From Alistipes sp. (GTDB taxonomy: Bacteria > Bacteroidota > Bacteroidia > Bacteroidales > Rikenellaceae): 64,000 nt of DNA. Made by a program: the position numbers and the translations under genes. Each line of letters starts with the position of its first letter. Position 1 is the stretch's first letter. Under the pieces are notes generated by a model. It had not been told where the DNA came from. It saw nothing but the letters and a program-made list of their open reading frames with translations, and did not search any database. Shown here piece by piece: positions 32,036-41,884 of the stretch. Location: contig JAGAPT010000021.1 of assembly GCA_017623115.1 (NCBI GenBank), positions 62,001 to 126,000 on the forward strand, in the 5' to 3' direction.

Positions 32036-33265
32036 ATGAAACGAAATGTTGTAGTTGCTTGGATGGGGGCATTGCTCCTGCTGACCGGATGCGGCGAGCC
32101 TTCTCATCCGCGCGTGCTTGATCAGTTCGATGTGCAGCCGCATATCGACTATTGTGCTGCCCAGGCGGCGCGTACATTGGCCTCGCTGGAGGAGCCGACC
32201 CTGATTCCCAATTCGATTGATGCCGATACCTGCACATGGCGGATGGCCTCGGTAGGGTCGTGGACCTGCGGTTTCTGGCCCGGGCAGTTGTGGTACCTGT
32301 ACGAGGCAACAGGCCAGGAGTCGTGGCGTGAGGCTGCCAAGCGGGTAACCGATCTGATTGTACCGGTGGGGTATCGCCGTGCGCGGAACCACGACGTGGG
32401 CTTCATCCTCTCGACCAGTGTCGGGAATGGCTATCGCCTGACCGGTGAGCCGGCTTATCGGGATGCGATGCTGGCCGGAGCCGATTCGTTGGTGCAGTTG
32501 GTCAATCCGGCCGCAGGTACGATGCTCTCGTGGCCCAATATGGTCAAGCGCATGGGGTGGTCGCATAATACGATTATCGACAACATGATGAACCTCGAAC
32601 TGCTCTTCTGGGCGGCTGCCGAGGGGGCGAACGAACCGCTTTATCAGCAGGCCTTTCGCCATGCCGAGGTGACGATGCAATACCATTTCCGCCCCGATGG
32701 CTCGGCCTACCACGTAGCGGTGTACGATGCCGAGAGCGGTGCTTTCGAGAAGGGCGTGACGCATCAGGGCTGGCAAGACGAAACGATGTGGGCACGCGGC
32801 CAGGGATGGGCTGTCTACGGATTTACGCTGGCCTACCGTTTTACACAGGATGAGCGATTCCTGCAAACGGCCATGCGGGCTGCCGACTGCTACCTGAAGC
32901 GTCTGCCGGCCGATTGGGTGCCCTATTGGGATTTCGATGCTGCCGAGCAGCTCTCCGAGCCGCAACCGCGCGATGCCTCGGCGGCCGCTATCACGGCTTC
33001 GGCACTCTTGGAGTTGGCCGGCTATGTAGCGGAGGAGGCCGATGCCGAGCGTTACTTCACGGCTGCCGTGCGCACGTTGCAGGCACTCTCCTCGGCCGAT
33101 TATCAGTCGCGTGAGTCGAAGAGCTCCTTCCTGCTCCACTCGACGGGTCACATGCCGCGTGGTTGGGAGATTGATGCGTCGATTAGCTATGCCGATTACT
33201 ATTACCTCGAGGCCCTTGTGCGTCTGCAACGCCTGCAGCGCAACGAGCCGGTGCTCGGGAAATAG
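32036..33265 (+). CDS. GH88 unsaturated glucuronyl hydrolase, lipoprotein
   Basis: GH88 enzymes remove the 4,5-unsaturated uronic acid that polysaccharide lyases leave at the non-reducing end, by hydrating the double bond. The 409-residue protein has a canonical lipobox (LLLTGC, Cys19) and an (alpha/alpha)6 toroid with both catalytic aspartates in context: Asp120 in NHDVGF and Asp182 in NTIIDNMMNLELL. The QGWQDETMWARGQGW segment is a further hallmark. Its presence implies that a lyase acts on the same substrate, and the alginate-lyase-fold protein at 45.9-47.5 kb is the obvious partner. Lipid anchoring suggests action at a membrane face rather than free in the periplasm. Confidence 0.9.
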   Translation: MKRNVVVAWMGALLLLTGCGEPSHPRVLDQFDVQPHIDYCAAQAARTLASLEEPTLIPNSIDADTCTWRMASVGSWTCGFWPGQLWYLYEATGQESWREAAKRVTDLIVPVGYRRARNHDVGFILSTSVGNGYRLTGEPAYRDAMLAGADSLVQLVNPAAGTMLSWPNMVKRMGWSHNTIIDNMMNLELLFWAAAEGANEPLYQQAFRHAEVTMQYHFRPDGSAYHVAVYDAESGAFEKGVTHQGWQDETMWARGQGWAVYGFTLAYRFTQDERFLQTAMRAADCYLKRLPADWVPYWDFDAAEQLSEPQPRDASAAAITASALLELAGYVAEEADAERYFTAAVRTLQALSSADYQSRESKSSFLLHSTGHMPRGWEIDASISYADYYYLEALVRLQRLQRNEPVLGK

Positions 33266-33414
33266 CCAAGCAGCACAAAAATGTAAAAAAAATGTAAAAA
33301 AATCGAAAAAAAATGTGATTCGGAGTGAGTAAACCACTCCCGATAGCCGTATTTATAATAGTGAAAGGACAAAAACCCTTAAATAACCTTAATGTTTAAC
33401 CTAATTCATTTGTT

Positions 33415-36400
33415 ATGAACAAAACAAACTCATTGTTAATGCTCTTTGCATTATCATTGATGCCGCTCACAAGTGCGGCTGAGCAACTCCCCCCCCCCTG
33501 GTTCTGAGCCAGTTACGGAGGCGCAAGCGGTGCAGAAAAGCGTTCGTATTACCGGTACGGTAGTCGATGCGAAGGGGGCACCCGTAGTGGGCGCGACGGT
33601 TATCGAGACCGGCACCCAGCAGGGTACGGTAACCGGTAGCGACGGTAAATTCGTGATGAACGTACAGCCGTCGAATAAAATTCAGGTCTCGTATGTGGGT
33701 TATGTGACCCAGACGCTGGCCATTGGCGCGACGACGTCGTTTAATGTCGTGCTGAAAGAGGATGCAGCCATGCTCGACGATGTGGTGGTCGTTGGTTATG
33801 GTGCAGTGCGTAAAGCTGACTTGACCGGTTCGGTTTCGTCGATTTCTGCCGACGCTCTCGTGCGCGGTGGTAAGACGGATGCCGTAGGTGCCATGCAGGG
33901 TGCTCTTCCCGGTGTGCAGATTCAGCGTTCGAACAACAAACCTGGTGGTACGTACAACATCTTGATTCGCGGTCTGAACACGATTAGCGGTAGCACGGCT
34001 CCGCTCGTTGTGGTTGACGGTGTGCCGGGTGCTGCGCTGGAGAACATCAACCCCGATGACATCGAGCGTATCGACATCTTGAAGGATGCCTCGTCGACGG
34101 CTATCTACGGTTCGCGTGCAACCAATGGTGTTGTGCTCGTTACGACGAAGCGTGGTCAGCAGGGCGATGTAAACATCACCTACAATGGTTATGTTGGTTT
34201 CCGTAAATACACGAACCTGCCTGACATGATGTCGGGTGACGAGTATGCACAGATTGCTCGTGAGACGGCTCGTGCCAAGAACAACAATGTTTACAAGGAT
34301 GACAGCCAGGTGTTTACGGCATCGGAGTTGAAGGCCATCGAGGATGGTAACTACTTCGACTGGTTGGATGCTGTAGCAGGAACGGCCGTGATGACCAACC
34401 ATACGGTATCGGCATCGGGTGGTAACGACGTGACGACCTATGCGTTGTCGGCCGGTTACTACTTCGAGGATGGTATGGTGAAGCCGCAGGAGTTCTCGCG
34501 TTACAACCTGCGTGCCGCTATCGACGTGAAGCCGGTAGACTACCTCAAGTTCGGTATTAATATGTATGGTACCCACTCGGTACGCGATACGGGTAACTCC
34601 GACGTGACGCAGGATGCTATTCGTATGCGTCCGACCTACCACCCGACGAACCTCGTAACGGGTGCTGAGGAGTGGGCCTACTCGAATGGTCAGTACAACC
34701 CGCTGGTTGCCCAGAAGCACGAGTGGAACAAGAACAAGATCTACAACCTGTTGGGTAATGTTTATCTGGAGATTATGCCGTTGAAGAACCTGTCGGTGAA
34801 GACCACCTTCTCACCCGATATTACCTTCAACGAGAAGGGTCAGTACCGTGGCAAATACACCAAAGCCAACAAGGGTGCAAATGAACCTACCAGTAACTAT
34901 GCGAAGGACAGCTACATGAACTGGACGTGGGATAACCAGATCAGCTACAAGTTCGAGAAGGGTGACCACCGTTTCGACGTAACGGGTGTCTTCTCGATGC
35001 TGCAGTATCAGTATGAGCGTCTCTATGGTCTTGGCAATGGCCTGGCTTACAACTCGCTGTGGTACAACCTGCAGGGTGGTTCCGTGAAGAATCAGGCTCA
35101 ATCGAGCTATCGCAAGAACTCGATGATCTCCTACCTGGGTCGTGTCAACTATGTCTTCCGCGACAAGTATTTCGTGACGGCAAGCTACCGTATGGATGGT
35201 TCGTCGAAACTCGCCGAGGGTAACAAGTGGGGCGGCTTTGCTTCGGCAGCCGTTGCATGGCGTATCTCGGGTGAGGAGTTCATGAAGAATATCGACTGGA
35301 TCGACAACTTGAAACTCCGTTTCAGCTATGGTCAGACCGGTAACGACAACGTAAGTCCTTATCAGACCGAGGGTTCGATCAGTGGTGCGAAGTATTATCA
35401 GCTCGGTACGACCGCCGGTTTGGGTTATGTTCCCAACAACCTGCGTAACCTCGAGTTGGGCTGGGAGCGCACGACCGAGTACAACGTAGGTCTCGACTTC
35501 GGTGTGCTGGGCAACCGCATCTCGGGTAGTGTTGAGTACTACAACCGTTTGACTGAGGACCTGATTATGAACAAGACGGTTCCCGCAACGACCGGTTACA
35601 GCTCGGTAAAGGCGAACGTAGGTTCGGTGCGCAACCAAGGTTTCGAGCTCATGCTCAACACGGTGAACATCCAGACCAAGAACTTCTCGTGGACGACCAA
35701 CTTCAACGTCGCTTACAACAAGAACGAAATCGTGAAGCTGGCTTATAAGGAGGATCTCTCGTCGCGCGGTCCCTCGATGCAGGGCCTGGAGGGTGACTAC
35801 TCGAACCTCTGGATTATCGGTAAGCCGATTGACGTGAACTATCAGTCGATTACGTTGGGTGTATGGCAACTCGACGAGGCTGCCGAGGCTGCCAAGTATG
35901 GTTGCAAACCCGGTAACTACAAGGTGCTCGACCTCGACGGTGATGGTAAGATTACCGATGCCGACCACGTCTTCACGGGTAAGCGTACGCCGGATTGGAC
36001 GGGTGGTATGACCAACACCTTCACCTATCGTGAGTTCGACCTCTCGTTCGCGATGTCGTATCAGGCAGGTGCCGATAGGAAGAACCAGTACTATGTATCG
36101 TTCGCTTTGGAGGGCAACACGAACAACTTCAACAACCTGCGTGGTAGCTACTGGACGCCGGAGAATCCGACCAACGAGCGTCACCAGCCCGGTAACCACG
36201 GTCCGCATGCTAACCACCGCGGTAGCTGGGGTGAGGAGAAGTCGACCAACACCCACCGTTTCAGCAGCACCGATTTCTTGCTCGTTAACCACATCACGTT
36301 GGGTTACACCTTCAAGAAGGAGATGTTGAAGAAGTTGCACCTGGATAACCTGCGTGTTTATGCAACGGTACAGAACCCCTTCATCTGGGCTGAGAAGAAC

Positions 36401-36490
36401 GCCTTCGACCCGCAGCAGATGACCACGGGTATCGGTTCTACGGACTTTATGACCTGCAACGTAATGTTCGGTGTCAATGTAGGTTTCTAA
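33415..36490 (+). CDS. SusC-like TonB-dependent outer-membrane transporter, frameshifted at a C10 tract
   Basis: SusC proteins are the barrel of the SusCD glycan importer. The ATG at 33415 opens a good signal peptide (MNKTNSLLMLFALSLMPLTS, then AAEQL), but a run of ten C residues at 33489-33498 sends this frame to a TGA at 33505-33507 after 30 residues. The rest continues, uninterrupted for nearly 1000 residues, in the next frame. It has a carboxypeptidase-regulatory-like domain (VRITGTVVDAKGAPVVGATV), the plug (DDVVVVGYGAVRKADLTGSV), and a TonB-dependent barrel ending MFGVNVGF. With nine C residues the protein would be a normal 1024-residue SusC. A GTG at 33473 is in the body frame but would lose the signal peptide. 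The gene is therefore phase-OFF, recently broken, or misread. Confidence 0.9.
33489..33498. repeat. Homopolymer C10 inside susC, candidate phase-variation tract
   Basis: Ten consecutive C residues lie between the signal-peptide codons and the mature SusC frame. Tract lengths of 6, 9 or 12 are in frame; 10 and 11 are not. It is the only long C or G run I noticed in the window. Confidence 0.9.
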
Positions 36491-36509
36491 TTTGAAAAAC
36501 ACAACTTTT

Positions 36510-38351
36510 ATGAAAACCAATAAGATATTTGCAAAAGCAATGCTCGTGGCGGCTACGGTTGTGCTTTCCGGCTGCTCGTCGTTCCTCGATGAGGAGAATA
36601 TCTCCAGCCAGTCGGCAGAGGCCTTCTTTGCCACCGCAAAGGGTTATGAGTCGCTGACAGTCGGCGCCTACGAGACCCTGAATTCGATTTACAACTCGAC
36701 GAACTACTACACGCTGACCCAGCTCGGTACCGATATTGGTACGCAGGGTAATGGTTCGGTGACCAACGATCTGAACCAGTATGTGCCGACCTATATGAAC
36801 GATAATGGTGCGGTAAACGGTCAGTGGAATGCGCTCTATGGTGCTTTGAAGAACATCAATGCGGCTATCAACCGCGCTCCGGCCGTTGTTACGAAGGCCC
36901 AGGATCCGCTGGATGGTATTGATGAGACGCTGTTGGCTACCCGCGTAGCCGAGATGAAGTTCCTGCGCGCTTTGGTGCTCTTCGAGATCGTGAAGAACTG
37001 GGGCCAGGCTCCGCTGCTGCTCGAGGAGCCGACGTCGGCTTCGACCGTTTCGCAGCTCGATAGCGGTGACCTCTTCTACAAGCAGATTCTGCAGGATTTG
37101 GGCGATGTAATCTCGTCGAACCTCCCGCTGAAACAACCCGCTTCGGATTATGGTCGCGCTTCGAAGGCTGCTGCCTACCACCTGCGTGCTTTGGTTTACC
37201 TCACGCGTGGTTATCAGAGCTATGCCGAGTCGACCGACTTCACGAACGCTTTGGCTGATGCCGAGTATGTCATTGAGAAATCGGGTCACGCTTTGCAGCC
37301 CGACTTCCTCGATGTACACAAAGATGCCAACGAGGAGAACGATGAGATTATCTTTGCAGTGAACTATGATGCTGCTACGAACTACAATCGCAACATCTAC
37401 ACCAGCTTCTGGATGTTCCCCTATCGTGAGGGCTTTGGTGGTATGACCTTCAGTGCTATTTATGGTGCTGACTGGGGTTCGGTAATGCCGACGAAGTATG
37501 CTTACCTGCTCTTCGATTGGAAGAAGGACCGTCGTGCACAGGTGACCTTCATGTCGCCGCTGAATGGTGATGCTGCTACTTCGGTGGATGGTAAAACGCT
37601 GGGTGCTAACCACTTCGATTGCCTTGTGGATAACTATACCGTGCCGAAGGGCGAGCCTTGTATCTACTTCCCCGTACCTGTGGAGGCTGACTTCAAGGTG
37701 TGGAGCGAGGCCGAGAAGGAGGCTGCTGCCGCAGCCGGTTGCGTTTACTACAACTATCCTACGGGTTCGATTGCCGAGGGTTCGTACAACAATGCCGGCA
37801 ACGACGACTTCTACAAGACCGGTTACCAGAGCAAGAACGTATCGACGCGTGCTTGGCTGCCCGTTTACAAGTTCAAGGATAGCCAACTGCAGGTGAACAT
37901 GACGAACAACTCGGCTACCGGTGCTCGTGACATCTATCTGTTCCGTCTGGCCGAGACGCACCTGATTGCTGCCGAGGCTGCCGTGAAGGCTAACAACAAC
38001 ACGAAGGCTCTGTTCCACATCAACAAGGTGCGTGACCGTGCGAAGAAAAACGCTCCCGAGGGTGGCCTGATCTCCTACACGGGTACGGTGACCATCGACA
38101 ATGTACTCGACGAGCGTGCTCTCGAGCTCTTCGGTGAGGCTCCGCGTTGGAACGACCTGTCGCGTACGGGTAAGTTGGCTGAGCGTGTATTGAAGTACAA
38201 CTGGGACGTGAACAACGTAACCGGTGGTGTTATCAAGACGCAGTTGTCGGCTTCGACGAATGCCAAGTACAGCATCCGTCCGATTCCGAAGAACTGGCTC
38301 AATACGCTCTCGAACGGCCAGGAGTTGGGTAACAACCCGGGCTGGGAGTAG
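36510..38351 (+). CDS. SusD/RagB-family glycan-binding lipoprotein
   Basis: SusD lids close over the SusC barrel and capture glycan at the cell surface. The 613-residue protein has a canonical lipobox (VVLSGC, Cys22), then SusD-type features: SSQSAEAFFATAKGYESL at the N-terminus, TPR-like helices (KFLRALVLFEIVKNWGQAPLL), and a C-terminal domain with RLAETHLIAAEAAVK and ALELFGEAPRWNDLSRTG. It starts 19 bases after susC in the same transcript; an earlier in-frame TTG at 36492 is rejected. Binding specificity cannot be deduced, as the ligand loops are the variable part. If susC is OFF, polarity could also reduce this gene's expression. Confidence 0.95.
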   Translation: MKTNKIFAKAMLVAATVVLSGCSSFLDEENISSQSAEAFFATAKGYESLTVGAYETLNSIYNSTNYYTLTQLGTDIGTQGNGSVTNDLNQYVPTYMNDNGAVNGQWNALYGALKNINAAINRAPAVVTKAQDPLDGIDETLLATRVAEMKFLRALVLFEIVKNWGQAPLLLEEPTSASTVSQLDSGDLFYKQILQDLGDVISSNLPLKQPASDYGRASKAAAYHLRALVYLTRGYQSYAESTDFTNALADAEYVIEKSGHALQPDFLDVHKDANEENDEIIFAVNYDAATNYNRNIYTSFWMFPYREGFGGMTFSAIYGADWGSVMPTKYAYLLFDWKKDRRAQVTFMSPLNGDAATSVDGKTLGANHFDCLVDNYTVPKGEPCIYFPVPVEADFKVWSEAEKEAAAAAGCVYYNYPTGSIAEGSYNNAGNDDFYKTGYQSKNVSTRAWLPVYKFKDSQLQVNMTNNSATGARDIYLFRLAETHLIAAEAAVKANNNTKALFHINKVRDRAKKNAPEGGLISYTGTVTIDNVLDERALELFGEAPRWNDLSRTGKLAERVLKYNWDVNNVTGGVIKTQLSASTNAKYSIRPIPKNWLNTLSNGQELGNNPGWE

Positions 38352-38376
38352 TCTTTACGCCTGATTAACTAATTGG

Positions 38377-38418
38377 AGTGCCCTCGCAAGGGAAAAGCCC
38401 TTCGGGGGCACTCTTTCT
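38377..38418 (+). terminator. Hairpin after susD, likely partial terminator
   Basis: A long stem (AGTGCCCTCG...CGGGGGCACT, with a bulged C and an AAAAG loop) is followed by a weak T-rich stretch. It may lower transcription from susCD into the glycosidase genes. Confidence 0.65.
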
Positions 38419-38447
38419 ATCCAAAAACAAACTTTTCCTGATTCGAT

Positions 38448-39929
38448 ATGAAACGTGTGGTCGCTTATTTGCTCGGTTTAGTGCTTGCTCCGATGTGGGT
38501 GCAGGCCGGGGTGGTGTCGCATACGATGCCGGCCGAACGCTATCGCTCGCTCGACTATGTGGTTGAGGTCGATGGTGTGGAGGTGCCTGTCTATCGCGCT
38601 TTGAGCCAACATCACGATAAGAAGTATTCGATTGCCTACTTCGACATGGAGGGCAGTGTCGAGGTGGTTGTGAAGAGTAGTTTCCCGCTCTCCAATTTAC
38701 AGATTTTACCCGCTGCGAAGGCCATTGAGCCGCAAGTGAGTGGCGAGGTGGCTCGTTTCCGCCTGCAGGAGCCGATGGATCTTTCGTTTGAGCCCGATGG
38801 CTGCAACAGCCCGTTGCTGCTCTTTGCGAATGCTCCCGAAACCTTCCGTCCCGACCCCGCAGACCCGCAGGTGCTCTATTTCGGGCCGGGTGAACACAAT
38901 CCCGAAGGGGGCTTGATTCGTTTGAGCGATAACCAAACGCTCTATCTGGCTACGGGTGCCGTGGTCAATGCCGGTATCGAGGCTTCGGGCGATAACATCA
39001 CCATCTGCGGGCGTGGTATCCTCGATGGCTCGGATTGGCACCACAATGCCGGCCCGACCGATTTTATGGTCAACGCCAAAAACTGCAACAACCTGGTGAT
39101 GCGTGATATCATCATCAAGGGTTCCTACTATTGGACCATCGTACCTCAAGGGTGTGACCGTGTTTTGGTCGACCATGTGCGCCTGGCCGGTTCACGAGTG
39201 GGTAATGATGATGGTTGCAATCCCTGCAACTCGAGTAATGTGACGATTCGCAACTGCTTTTTCCGTACCGATGATGACTCGATATCCCCCAAGGGTATCA
39301 CACGTGCCGATGGCGTGACAACCTCAAAACCGACCGAGAATATCGTGGTCGAGAACTGTGTGTTCTGGGTCGATTTTGCCAATGTCTTCCGCATTGCAAC
39401 CGAGAGTTCGTGTCCTGCGATGCGCAACATCACGGCACGGAATATCGATGTGATTCACTTCCCGAATCGAGATCGCGTACAAATCTTTTGGTTGCATCCG
39501 ACGGGCGAGATGCCGATGGAGAATCTGAGTTTCGAACAGATTCGCATCCATGGCGAGCGTCCCTATAACCTGATTAAGATAACTCCCGCCTTGCAATTGG
39601 TCGGTACGCGCCCGATGGTGGTGCCGACACCCAATAACATTACCCGAGGACCGGGTCGTCGAGGTCTCGGCAGCCGTGGTTATGGCGAGTTTGTCGTGAT
39701 ACCTTCCTATGGACCTTATGTGCACAATGTTACCTTCCGCGATATCGAGACCTATGACTATGGTACGGAGCGCGGGCTTGGTCGAGTAGTCCTGATGGGT
39801 GTGGATGCGGAGCACAATGTAGCTAATATTACACTCGAGAGGGTCTCCTATTTCGGTGTGCCGGTTGATGCGAATTATGAGCCGATGGTACGCAACGAGT
39901 TTGTTGAGCAAATGAAAATTAAGAAATAA
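38448..39929 (+). CDS. Secreted right-handed beta-helix glycosidase, GH28/GH49-like
   Basis: The 493-residue protein has a signal peptide (cleavage near MWVQA) and a repetitive beta-helix core: NITICGRGILDGSDWHH, NNLVMRDIIIKGSYYWTIV, NVTIRNCFFRTDDDSISPKG. Acidic clusters (NDDGCNP; RTDDDS) occupy the place where GH28 polygalacturonases and GH49 enzymes keep their catalytic aspartates, but the classical GH28 GHG and RIK motifs are not obvious. The early YLATGAVVNAGI segment is like the GH49/GH28 border group. The family is therefore uncertain and the substrate unknown. It is the first glycosidase after susCD and is followed by GH97 after eight bases. Confidence 0.75.
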   Translation: MKRVVAYLLGLVLAPMWVQAGVVSHTMPAERYRSLDYVVEVDGVEVPVYRALSQHHDKKYSIAYFDMEGSVEVVVKSSFPLSNLQILPAAKAIEPQVSGEVARFRLQEPMDLSFEPDGCNSPLLLFANAPETFRPDPADPQVLYFGPGEHNPEGGLIRLSDNQTLYLATGAVVNAGIEASGDNITICGRGILDGSDWHHNAGPTDFMVNAKNCNNLVMRDIIIKGSYYWTIVPQGCDRVLVDHVRLAGSRVGNDDGCNPCNSSNVTIRNCFFRTDDDSISPKGITRADGVTTSKPTENIVVENCVFWVDFANVFRIATESSCPAMRNITARNIDVIHFPNRDRVQIFWLHPTGEMPMENLSFEQIRIHGERPYNLIKITPALQLVGTRPMVVPTPNNITRGPGRRGLGSRGYGEFVVIPSYGPYVHNVTFRDIETYDYGTERGLGRVVLMGVDAEHNVANITLERVSYFGVPVDANYEPMVRNEFVEQMKIKK

Positions 39930-39937
39930 GATACATC

Positions 39938-41863
39938 ATGAAAAAGACATTGCTTGCCCTGGTTTGCTTGCTGGGAGTTTGGGCTGTTGAGGCCAAGGAG
40001 GTGGTTATCACTTCGCCCGACGGAAATTATCGCATGACGCTTAATGACGAGGCTTCGACCCTGCGTTGGTCGCTCGATTGGGAGGGGAAACGTGTTGTGG
40101 AGCCCTCGGTGCTCGGTATCAAGGCCGGCTTTGAGTGGCGTGATGGGCTGAAACTCGGTGAGGTGGCCCAAACATCGTGTGATACGGTGTGGCATCCGAT
40201 TTATGGCGAGCGTAATACGATACGCGACCGTTACAATGCCTATACGGTAACGCTGCATCCGACAAAAAATCCGCGCAACCGCTTGCAACTCGAGGTGCGC
40301 GCCTATGAGGAGGGCGTTGCTTTCCGCTATCGCTTTCCGGGTGGTCAGTATCTGAAAATTACCGACGAGTACACCCAATTTGTTATGCCTGAGGGGACGC
40401 AGGCTTACTTTACGCCCCGTGCACAGACCTCCTATACCCTCATGCCGCTCGAGAATTGGCCCGGGGAGTCGGATCGTCCGTTGTTGTTGACGTTGCCCGA
40501 TGGCCGTTTTGCCTGCTTGGCCGAGGCTGCCGTGGTAGATTATGTGCGCACGAAATTTATGGTTAAAGAACGCAATACGATTCTGACGGCTATGTATGGC
40601 CCTGTTGAGGATATTGCGCCCTATCATACCCCGTGGCGTGTGGTGATGTGCGGTAATCAAGCCGGAGAGATCCTGCAGCACAATGATTTGATTCTGAACC
40701 TGAATCCTCCCTGCGCTATTGAGGATCCGTCGTGGATTAAACCCGGTAAGGTGATGCGCGAGGTGACGCTCACCACCGAGGGAGGTAAGGCGTTGGTGGA
40801 TTTTGCCGTGAAACGCAATCTGCAATACATCCATTTCGATGCCGGTTGGTATGGGTTTGAGTATGACAAGGCTTCGGATGCCACGACCGTGACGCTTGAC
40901 CCGCGTCGCAACCCGAATATCCATGCGTTGAATTTGCAGGAGGTGGTTGCCTATGCCCGTGAGCGCGGTATCGGTGTGATTGTCTATGTGAACCAGCGAG
41001 CCCTGCAGCAGCAGCTGGACGAGATACTTCCGCTCTACAAATCGTGGGGCATTGCCGGTATCAAGTTCGGTTTCGTGCAGGTAGGTTCGCAGGTGTGGAC
41101 CAAGTGGATGCACGAGGCTGTGAAGAAGTGTGCCGAGTATGGCTTTATGGTTGATATTCACGATGAGTATCGTCCGACGGGCTTTAGCCGTACCTATCCG
41201 AACCTGATGACGCAGGAGGGTATTCGTGGTAACGAGGAGTTCCCCGATGCAACGCATAATGTCACGCTGGCCTTTACGCGCTATGTGGCCGGTGCTGCCG
41301 ACTATACGATTTGCTACTATCGCCAGGACTTTGGCCGTATGAATACCCAACAGGATAACTACGGTGTGCCTCGTTCGCGCTCGATACAGACTACGCCGGC
41401 TCACCAGTTGGCGTTGGCTGCGGTCTATTACAGCCCCTTGCAGTATATGTATTGGTATGACAAGCCGAGCGATTCGCAAGATGAGCCCGAGTTGAAATTC
41501 TTCGATGACATCTACACCGTTTGGGACGATACGAAGGTGCTGCAGGGCGAAGTTGGTAAGTATATCTCGGTGGCGCGTCGTCATGGAGAGGAGTGGTTCG
41601 TAGGTACGATTACGGGCAACGAGGGCCGTACATTGGAGGTGGCTCTCGACTTCCTTGGCGAGGGTAACTATGTGGCTGAAATCTATACCGATGGCGATGC
41701 GTCGATTCCGACCCGTACGAAGGTGCGTGTGCAGACGCTGCGTGTGAATAACACTTCGGTGCTTACCTTCAAGTTGCGTAATTCGGGTGGTGCGGCTATC
41801 CGTCTGGTCCCCGAAAAGGAGCACGACCGTTCGGTGAAGAACTATAAGAAACAGGTATTGTAA
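39938..41863 (+). CDS. GH97-family glycosidase with Gly at the expected nucleophile
   Basis: GH97 members are alpha-glucosidases, alpha-galactosidases or beta-L-arabinopyranosidases of Bacteroidota. The 641-residue protein has a signal peptide (to EAK20), the N-terminal beta-supersandwich (RAYEEGVAFRYRFP) and a (beta/alpha)8 barrel (IHFDAGWYG; VNQRALQQQLDEILPLY; VDIHDEYRPTGFSRTYPNL; QEGIRGNEE). At the strand where retaining members have an Asp nucleophile in a GxKxDF setting, this protein has GIKFGF, with Gly378. The downstream Glu427 is kept. This Gly-type subgroup is also seen in the second GH97 of the locus. Activity is thus uncertain. It is followed by the alpha/beta hydrolase after 21 bases. 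Confidence 0.88.
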   Translation: MKKTLLALVCLLGVWAVEAKEVVITSPDGNYRMTLNDEASTLRWSLDWEGKRVVEPSVLGIKAGFEWRDGLKLGEVAQTSCDTVWHPIYGERNTIRDRYNAYTVTLHPTKNPRNRLQLEVRAYEEGVAFRYRFPGGQYLKITDEYTQFVMPEGTQAYFTPRAQTSYTLMPLENWPGESDRPLLLTLPDGRFACLAEAAVVDYVRTKFMVKERNTILTAMYGPVEDIAPYHTPWRVVMCGNQAGEILQHNDLILNLNPPCAIEDPSWIKPGKVMREVTLTTEGGKALVDFAVKRNLQYIHFDAGWYGFEYDKASDATTVTLDPRRNPNIHALNLQEVVAYARERGIGVIVYVNQRALQQQLDEILPLYKSWGIAGIKFGFVQVGSQVWTKWMHEAVKKCAEYGFMVDIHDEYRPTGFSRTYPNLMTQEGIRGNEEFPDATHNVTLAFTRYVAGAADYTICYYRQDFGRMNTQQDNYGVPRSRSIQTTPAHQLALAAVYYSPLQYMYWYDKPSDSQDEPELKFFDDIYTVWDDTKVLQGEVGKYISVARRHGEEWFVGTITGNEGRTLEVALDFLGEGNYVAEIYTDGDASIPTRTKVRVQTLRVNNTSVLTFKLRNSGGAAIRLVPEKEHDRSVKNYKKQVL

Positions 41864-41884
41864 ATCCTTGAGCCGAAACAGACG

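Noticed and set aside
33322-33340. GGAGTG/CACTCC hairpin upstream of susC as a riboswitch or terminator
   Set aside because: Only six base pairs, no T-run and no conserved riboswitch features; too weak to call.
33473-36490. Reading SusC as a normal gene from the GTG at 33473
   Set aside because: That start removes the signal peptide needed for an outer-membrane protein, whereas the ATG at 33415 gives a proper one in the frame that the C10 tract interrupts.
34811-38018. Long minus-strand frames opposite susC and susD
   Set aside because: Shadows of highly biased plus-strand genes, without starts, leaders or recognisable motifs.
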